In this document: one piece after another, positions 4,387-9,123 of the stretch
Position numbering within the stretch: the first letter of the stretch is position 1
Layout of the letters: each line of letters opens with the position of its first letter
Assembly: GCA_030045175.1 (NCBI GenBank)
Contig: JASIBM010000014.1
Location: 1 to 9,123 of the forward strand
DNA from: Streptosporangiaceae bacterium
GTDB taxonomy: Bacteria > Actinomycetota > Actinomycetes > Streptosporangiales > Streptosporangiaceae
DNA: 9,123 bases
Direction of reading: 5' to 3'
The notes under the pieces: model-generated
The model's input: the letters and a program-made list of their open reading frames with translations, nothing else
Database searches by the model: none
What the model was told of the DNA's origin: nothing
Made by a program: the position numbers and the translations under genes

Positions 4387-6714
4387 TCAGATTAGCTCGG
4401 CCGGGTCGAGCTGAAGTCGCACGAACCCGGGGTCCTTGCGCGCGCTGCGCTCGGCCAGCCCGGCGCGAAGGGCGAGCGCCAGCGCCGTTCCTGCCTGGGC
4501 CGGAGCCCGGACCAGGAAGCGGACCCGCTGCTGCGCCGGGTCAGCACTGTCGGGAGACACCGGAACTGGGCCAAGCACGTCGGCCCCGCAGGGCAGTTCG
4601 ACGTGCGCGAGCAGGTCGGCGGTCGCGTCAGCGGGACAGGTCAGCGCCGCGATCCGCATCGTGGGGGGAAACCGCAGTTCGGCGCGTTCGGCTAGGTCAC
4701 GCTCGGCGTGGGTGGCCGCGTCCCAGCGCAGCAGCGCCTGGACGGCGGCGGGAGCGGGATCGGCGAGCACGATGACCCTGCCTCCCTCGGGGGCCGACCG
4801 GACCAGCGCGGCCGCGTTCATCCAGCGCCGCAGTGCCTCCTGGCCAGCGACCAGGCTCGCGCGGCCAAGTAGCGCCCAGCCGTCGAGCAAGATCGCGGCA
4901 GCGTAGCCACCAGATGCCAGCGGCTCGGCGCCGGGGGTCGCGATCACGATCGCGGGCTCGGCCGGGACGGTGGCCAGCACGCCCGCGCCAGTCGAGGTTC
5001 GTACCGCAACGCCAGGAAACGCGCGGCTCAGCTCCTCTGCGGTGCGCCTGGCACCGGTGATCAACGCGCGTATCCCGGCGTTCGGGCAGGTCGTGCACGC
5101 CTGCCTGACGACCGACCCGCACCAGCCACAGCACAGCGGGCGGCCGGCGCCAGGCAGCGCGACCGGGCCAGCGCAGTCCGGGCAGCGTACCCGCCGGCCG
5201 CACCGCTGGCAGCCGACCGCCGCGAGGTAACCCCTTCGCGGCACCTGGAACAACACCGGCCCGTCGGCCAGTGCCGACCTGGCCGTGCGCAGCGCCAGGC
5301 TCGGCATCCGCGCCGTGCGCGCGGCCTCGTCCCTGGCCAGCTCGGCGTCGTCAGCCGCGGTCCTGATGAGCGGGGCGTGCGCCCGCACCGTGCCCCGCTC
5401 GGCCGCGAGCGGCCTTGCCCACCGGGTCGCGAGGAGTTGCGCGGCCTCGGCCGTCATCGCGAAGCCGCCGACGAGGGCGGCCGCGCCATCGCGGTGCGCG
5501 CGCAACAGCAGCACGTCCCTGGCGTGCGGGTACGGTGCCCTCGGCTCGGCGTGCAGGTCATCTCCGTCATCCCAGATGACCACCAAGCCGAGGTCGGCAA
5601 CGGGCGCGAACATGGCCGAGCGCGTGCCAGCCACCACCTTGACCTGGCCTCGCGCGATCGCGAGCCATCGCCGGTAGCGCTCTGCTGGCCCGAGCCCGGC
5701 GGACAGGCTGACGTGCTCGGCGGGCGGAAGCAGGACCGAGATCGCGGCGCTGACCCGGTCCAGGTCGCGGCCATCGGGCACGACCACGAGGGCGCCCCGT
5801 CCGGCGGCGGCCGCCGCAGCGACCGCCGTGGCTATCTCGTCTGGCCAGCACGACCCCGGCAGCGCCGACCAGATCGCGCGCGGGGCACGGCCGTCGGCGA
5901 GCGCGGCCAGGAACGAAGGACCCGCCGGGTACCGGTCCCAGCTAGCAGCCGCCGGGGGAACTCGGCCAGCCGGCGGCCCGGACGCCGACCCGCCGGAGCC
6001 CGCCGCGGTGCCAGCCCCGAGGGACGACCCCCCAGCACCCCCCGCAGTGCCGACCCGGGGGGACGACCCCCCAGCACCCCCCGCAGTGCCAACCCGGGGG
6101 GACGACCCCCCAGCACCCCCTGCGGCCTCAACCGCGCCGTGGCGGGGCGGGATGGCCAGTCGCAGCACGTCGGCCATGGTCCCGCCGTAGCGGTCGGCGA
6201 CCGCGCGAGCCAGCCAGGCCATCTCCCCGCTGAGCACGGGCTCGGGCGAGATCACCCGCCCGAGGAAGGCCAGCGTGCCCTGATGCCCGGACACCTCGGC
6301 TCGCTCCACCAGGTAGCCGCTGGTCAGGCGACCAGCGAAGCGCACTCGTATCCGGCATCCTGGCACTGCCGCGTCCGCCATCGATTCGGGCACGAGGTAG
6401 TCGAACAACCGGTCCAGGTGCGGCAACGGCACGTCGACAGCCACCTTGGCGATCGGCAGGCGAGCCGCAGGAACCTGCGCCCGCCTCTTAGCGGTGCTGG
6501 CCCGGGGGGACACTCTGCTGCCCGGGGCTCTGTCACCCGGGGACACCCCGGACCCCGACGGCCCAGAACCCCCCGCCGTGCCGACCTGGGGGGACGACCC
6601 CCCGGAACCCCCCGCAGTGCTAGCCCGGGGGGGCGACCCCCCGGAACCCCCCGCAGTGCTAGCCCGGGGGGACGGCGCCCTGGAATCGCCCGTGGCCGCC
6701 GGCCGGGCGGTCAC
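4387..6714 (-). CDS. priA: Actinobacterial PriA-like primosomal protein N' (degenerate helicase motifs)
   Basis: Primosomal protein N', which in other bacteria recognises stalled forks and starts replication restart. It has 775 residues, longer than many actinobacterial PriA proteins (about 650-700). After a repeat-rich N-terminal extension (1-85), the DNA-binding part begins PIAKVAVDVPLPHLDRLFDYLVPE (87-110). A second repeat-rich insert (about 196-250) separates it from the helicase-like part. The Walker A position reads ALPGSCWPDE (284-293) instead of a GxGKT/S loop, and the DEAH-box position reads IWDDGDD (380-386), so ATP hydrolysis is doubtful; actinobacterial PriA is known for lacking helicase motifs. 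Four CxxC pairs (502/505, 511/514, 529/532, 540/543) form the two expected zinc sites. The GTG start at 6714 overlaps the metK stop as GTGA, so translation is probably coupled. A start further in, nearer residue 80, would drop the N-terminal repeats and cannot be excluded. Confidence 0.93.
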   Translation of the reverse strand: MTARPAATGDSRAPSPRASTAGGSGGSPPRASTAGGSGGSSPQVGTAGGSGPSGSGVSPGDRAPGSRVSPRASTAKRRAQVPAARLPIAKVAVDVPLPHLDRLFDYLVPESMADAAVPGCRIRVRFAGRLTSGYLVERAEVSGHQGTLAFLGRVISPEPVLSGEMAWLARAVADRYGGTMADVLRLAIPPRHGAVEAAGGAGGSSPRVGTAGGAGGSSPRVGTAGGAGGSSLGAGTAAGSGGSASGPPAGRVPPAAASWDRYPAGPSFLAALADGRAPRAIWSALPGSCWPDEIATAVAAAAAAGRGALVVVPDGRDLDRVSAAISVLLPPAEHVSLSAGLGPAERYRRWLAIARGQVKVVAGTRSAMFAPVADLGLVVIWDDGDDLHAEPRAPYPHARDVLLLRAHRDGAAALVGGFAMTAEAAQLLATRWARPLAAERGTVRAHAPLIRTAADDAELARDEAARTARMPSLALRTARSALADGPVLFQVPRRGYLAAVGCQRCGRRVRCPDCAGPVALPGAGRPLCCGWCGSVVRQACTTCPNAGIRALITGARRTAEELSRAFPGVAVRTSTGAGVLATVPAEPAIVIATPGAEPLASGGYAAAILLDGWALLGRASLVAGQEALRRWMNAAALVRSAPEGGRVIVLADPAPAAVQALLRWDAATHAERDLAERAELRFPPTMRIAALTCPADATADLLAHVELPCGADVLGPVPVSPDSADPAQQRVRFLVRAPAQAGTALALALRAGLAERSARKDPGFVRLQLDPAELI
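6013..6131 (-). repeat. Three tandem copies of the 39-bp repeat in the PriA linker
   Basis: Cores lie at 6018-6033 (one arm degraded), 6057-6072 and 6096-6111, spaced 39 bp. They encode GGAGGSSPRVGTA twice and a diverged GGAGGSSLGAGTA. They sit between the PriA DNA-binding part (ending IPPRHGAVEA) and the helicase-like part (starting near ASWDRYPAGPSFL). Confidence 0.9.
6511..6700 (-). repeat. 39-bp repeat cluster in the PriA N-terminal extension
   Basis: Two well-preserved cores at 6588-6603 and 6627-6642 and a decayed one at 6666-6681 follow the 39-bp spacing. More degraded pieces reach back to about 6511. They encode units such as PRASTAGGSGGSP and PRASTAGGSGGSS. The gradient from regular to decayed units fits an older array with a recently copied core. 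Confidence 0.85.
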
Positions 6715-7904
6715 AGGCCTGCGGCCGCCCGCAGTGCCTCGGTCTTGTCGGTCCGCTCCCAGGCGAAATCCGGCTCTTCGCGGCCGAAATGCCCGTAAGT
6801 AGCGGTTTGCGCGTATATCGGCCTGAGCAGCCCGAGGTCCCTGATGATCGCGGCGGGCCGCAGGTCGAATACCTCGAGCACCGCCTCAGCGATCCGGTCC
6901 AACGGCAGCTTCTCCGTGCCGAAGCACTCGACGAACAGGCCGACGGGCTTGGCCTTGCCGATGGCGTAGGCGACCTGGGTCTCGCACCGGTCGGCTAGCT
7001 CGGCGGCCACCACGTTCTTGGCCACCCAGCGCATCGCGTACGCGGCGCTGCGGTCCACCTTGGACGGGTCCTTTCCGGAGAACGCGCCGCCGCCGTGCCG
7101 CGCCATGCCACCGTAGGTGTCGATGATGATCTTGCGGCCGGTCAGGCCGGCGTCGCCCATGGGGCCGCCGATCTCGAAGCGCCCCGTCGGGTTCACGAGC
7201 AACCGGTAGCCGGCGCAGTCGAGCTCCAGCCCGGCGAGCACCGGTTCGACCACCCGATCCCTGACATCGGGAGTCAGCATGGCCTTCAGGTCGATCGCCG
7301 GAGCGTGCTGGGTCGAGATCACGATGGTGTCGAGCCGGACCGGCTGGTTCGCCGAGTACTCGATGGTGACCTGGGTCTTGCCATCGGGCCTGATGTACGG
7401 GATCTCACCGGATCGCCGGACATCGGCGAGCCGCCTGGCCAGCCGGTGCGCAAGCGTGATCGGCAGCGGCATGAGCTCTGGCGTCTCCCGGCAGGCGTAG
7501 CCGAACATCAGGCCCTGGTCTCCAGCGCCCTGCCGGTCGAGCTCGTCGGACCCCTCGCCCTCTCGGTGCTCGAAGGCGGCCGACACGCCCTGGGCTATGT
7601 CGGGAGATTGCGACCCGATCGATACCGACACGCCGCAGGAGGCACCGTCGTACCCCTTGGCGGACGAGTCGTACCCGATCTCCAGGATCTTGTCACGTAT
7701 TAGTCCTGGTATATCGACGTACGTCTGCGTGGTCACCTCGCCGGCCACGTGCACCTGGCCGGTGGTGATCAGCGTCTCCACGGCCACCCGGCTGTGCGGA
7801 TCGCCCTTGATCATCGCATCAAGTATCGTGTCGCTGATCTGATCGGCCATCTTGTCCGGATGGCCTTCAGTGACCGACTCAGAGGTAAACAACCGACGAG
7901 CCAC
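6711..7904 (-). CDS. metK: S-adenosylmethionine synthase
   Basis: Makes S-adenosylmethionine from methionine and ATP, releasing phosphate and pyrophosphate; a cytoplasmic homo-oligomer in known cases. Its 397 residues match the usual 380-405. Family motifs are all present: FTSESVTEGHPDKMADQISD at the N-terminus with His15 and Asp17 of the HPDK site, the signature GAGDQG (126-131), and GGGAFSGKDPSKVDRSAAY from residue 271. The C-terminus YGHFGREEPDFAWE is typical. The GTG start at 7904 has AAGG six bases upstream and gives the standard N-terminus. The stop overlaps the priA GTG by 4 bp. SAM made here is the methyl donor for RsmB at the other end of the cluster. The gap to coaBC is short and AT-rich and could hold a promoter. 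No frame damage or missing key residue is seen. Confidence 0.98.
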   Translation of the reverse strand: MARRLFTSESVTEGHPDKMADQISDTILDAMIKGDPHSRVAVETLITTGQVHVAGEVTTQTYVDIPGLIRDKILEIGYDSSAKGYDGASCGVSVSIGSQSPDIAQGVSAAFEHREGEGSDELDRQGAGDQGLMFGYACRETPELMPLPITLAHRLARRLADVRRSGEIPYIRPDGKTQVTIEYSANQPVRLDTIVISTQHAPAIDLKAMLTPDVRDRVVEPVLAGLELDCAGYRLLVNPTGRFEIGGPMGDAGLTGRKIIIDTYGGMARHGGGAFSGKDPSKVDRSAAYAMRWVAKNVVAAELADRCETQVAYAIGKAKPVGLFVECFGTEKLPLDRIAEAVLEVFDLRPAAIIRDLGLLRPIYAQTATYGHFGREEPDFAWERTDKTEALRAAAGL

Positions 7905-7910
7905 GTGGCA

Positions 7911-7914
7911 CCTT
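7911..7914 (-). promoter_or_regulatory. Ribosome-binding site of metK
   Basis: AAGG within a purine run (AAAGAAAAGG, 7920-7911), six bases before the GTG at 7904. It supports the chosen start. Confidence 0.6.
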
Positions 7915-7941
7915 TTCTTTCAGGGATTAGGACCTTGCCGA

Positions 7942-7970
7942 ATTTTAGCTGTGCGAGTACCGTAACTCAG
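7942..7970 (-). promoter_or_regulatory. Candidate metK promoter in the coaBC-metK gap
   Basis: On the minus strand CTGAGT (7970-7965, containing the coaBC stop) is followed after exactly 17 bases by TAAAAT (7947-7942), a good TAnnnT -10. The -35 agrees poorly with TTGACA. The surrounding 62 bp are far more AT-rich than the rest of the window. The gap is too short for a SAM-I type riboswitch. Confidence 0.3.
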
Positions 7971-9123
7971 CCGAGCCTCGCCGCTACGAGGTCCCACACC
8001 ACGTCGGCCAGGGCCTCCTTGGGGCCGCGGGGCACCGGCACCTGCTGGCCGTCGGCGGACAGGATCTCCGCCTCGTTGTCGGTTGTGCCGAATGCCAGGC
8101 CATCGCCCACCTTGTTCATGACCAGCAGGTCACAGCCCTTAGCCGCGAGCTTAGCCCGGCCGTTTTCGATCAGGTGATCCGTCTCGGCGCCGAAGCCAAC
8201 AATCACCTGGCCCGGCCGTCGCCGCTGCGCGGACAGCTCGCGCAAGACGTCAGGGTTCTCTGTCAGCGTGATCGGCGCGGGCGCGCCACCGGACTTCTTG
8301 ATCTTCACCTCGCTCCGCGTCGCCGGCCGGTAGTCGGCGACCGCGGCGGCCATCACGATCGCGTCCGCGTCCGCCGCGGCGTCGAGCACCGCGGCGCGCA
8401 GGTCACGCGCCGACGTGACGGCGATCACCTGGGCCCCCGCCGGGTCGGGCAGCCCGGTGTTGGCCGCGACGAGGGTCACCTGCGCCCCGCGCGCCACGGC
8501 AACCCTCGCGAGCGCGTACCCCTGCAAGCCCGACGACCAGTTTCCGATGAACCTGACCGGGTCGAGCTCTTCCCTGGTCCCGCCTGCCGAGACGACGACC
8601 CGGCGGCCGAGCAGGTCGGCACGCAGCCCGGTCGCGCCCCTGGCGAGCACGCGAAGTGCGACCTGGTATAGCTCGGCAGGCTCGGGCAGGCGCCCTGGAC
8701 CCGAGTCGGCTCCGGTCAGCCTGCCGGTGGCTGGTTCGAGCACGACCGCTCCCCTGCCGCGCAACGTCACGACGTTCGCCGCCGTCGCCGGATGCTGCCA
8801 CATCTCGGTGTGCATGGCCGGCGCGTACACGACCGGGCAGCGGGCGGTCAGCAGCACGTTGCCGAGCAGGTCGGGAGCCAGGCCGACGGCGGACCGGGCG
8901 ATCAGGTCCGCGGTAGCGGGAGCGACGAGAACCAGGTCGGCCTCCTGGCCGAGCCGGACGTGCGGCACGTCGTGCGCGCCATCCCAGACGGTGGTGGTCA
9001 CCGGCTGCCCGGACAGCGCCGCCCAGGTGGCGGCTCCCACGAAGCGCAGCGAGTCCGGCGTCGGCACGACGCGCACCTGGTGACCAGACTCGGTCAGCAG
9101 CCGGAGCAGCTCACAGACCTTGT
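7967..9123 (-). CDS. coaBC: Bifunctional CoaBC: phosphopantothenoylcysteine synthetase/decarboxylase (5' end outside window)
   Basis: Two-domain enzyme of coenzyme A synthesis. The CoaB part joins 4'-phosphopantothenate and cysteine using CTP, and the FMN-dependent CoaC part decarboxylates the product to 4'-phosphopantetheine. The frame continues to the window edge (KVCELLRLLTESGHQVRVVPT), so about 15-20 N-terminal residues with the first FMN-binding glycines are missing; a GTG at 9076 is internal, not the start. CoaC features: DVPHVRLG with the likely catalytic His, LVAPATADLIAR, and PAMHTEMW, the actinobacterial form of the PxMNxxMW motif. CoaB features: SAGGTREELDPVRFIGNWSSG, MAAAVADYRP, the KIKK lysines and TENPDVL. 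The 384 residues seen plus the missing end give about 400, normal for the family. It is the first gene of the visible run, 62 bp before metK. Confidence 0.97.
   Translation of the reverse strand, partial: KVCELLRLLTESGHQVRVVPTPDSLRFVGAATWAALSGQPVTTTVWDGAHDVPHVRLGQEADLVLVAPATADLIARSAVGLAPDLLGNVLLTARCPVVYAPAMHTEMWQHPATAANVVTLRGRGAVVLEPATGRLTGADSGPGRLPEPAELYQVALRVLARGATGLRADLLGRRVVVSAGGTREELDPVRFIGNWSSGLQGYALARVAVARGAQVTLVAANTGLPDPAGAQVIAVTSARDLRAAVLDAAADADAIVMAAAVADYRPATRSEVKIKKSGGAPAPITLTENPDVLRELSAQRRRPGQVIVGFGAETDHLIENGRAKLAAKGCDLLVMNKVGDGLAFGTTDNEAEILSADGQQVPVPRGPKEALADVVWDLVAARLG

Noticed and set aside
6013..6700. Possible mobile element or miniature transposon in priA
   Set aside because: There is no transposase, no terminal inverted repeats bounding a segment and no target duplication visible; units are tandem and in frame.
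5377..6798. Long plus-strand open frame (473 codons) opposite priA
   Set aside because: It lies antisense to a well-supported gene, its protein is Arg/Pro/Gly-rich with no recognisable motif, and such frames are expected in GC-rich coding DNA.
7905..7966. SAM riboswitch ahead of metK
   Set aside because: The 62-bp gap is too short for the large SAM riboswitch classes and I see no matching stem set or terminator.
7967..9076. coaBC starting at the GTG at 9076
   Set aside because: Codons upstream of it (KVCELLRLLTESGHQ) match the conserved N-terminal part of the family, so the true start lies beyond the window.

Overview
The window is very GC-rich and carries seven genes, all read leftward on the minus strand and tightly packed. 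The gene set and order are coaBC, metK, priA, an uncharacterised gene, def, fmt and rsmB. This order, together with a PriA that has lost its helicase motifs, frequent GTG starts and Fmt/CoaBC sequence details (DCCPVTAYGAL in Fmt, PAMHTEMW in CoaBC), points to a high-GC actinomycete (Actinomycetota). I cannot name a genus. No mobile-element gene, tRNA, rRNA or CRISPR array is visible, and no gene-free stretch exceeds about 125 bases.

Layout in transcription order (right to left): coaBC (5' end outside the window) makes 4'-phosphopantetheine for coenzyme A. After a 62-bp, comparatively AT-rich gap comes metK (S-adenosylmethionine synthase). It overlaps priA by 4 bp (GTGA). A 31-bp gap leads to a 480-residue protein I cannot assign, with a winged-helix-like stretch and a helical-repeat-like C-terminus. 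After 123 bp comes def (peptide deformylase), then fmt (Met-tRNA formyltransferase) 3 bp on, and finally rsmB (16S rRNA m5C967 methyltransferase), whose 3' end lies outside the window. The set joins cofactor supply (CoA, SAM) with translation initiation (fmt adds the formyl group, def removes it), SAM-dependent rRNA modification (rsmB) and replication restart (priA).

The genes are ordinary housekeeping genes; what is unusual is repeat DNA inside them. A 39-bp unit built around a perfect G6-TCGT-C6 hairpin occurs in four places: a linker of the unknown protein, the N-terminal extension of PriA, the linker between PriA's DNA-binding and helicase-like parts, and the N-terminal extension of RsmB, where it is read in a different frame. 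Two unrelated tandem repeats also occur: a 15-bp unit that multiplies a Gly-Glu-Leu motif inside Fmt, and a roughly 20-bp unit that multiplies the fmt-stop/rsmB-start junction and creates a 21-codon open frame overlapping both neighbours. I see no new enzymatic or defence system. The repeat expansions and the unknown gene are the parts that deserve follow-up.
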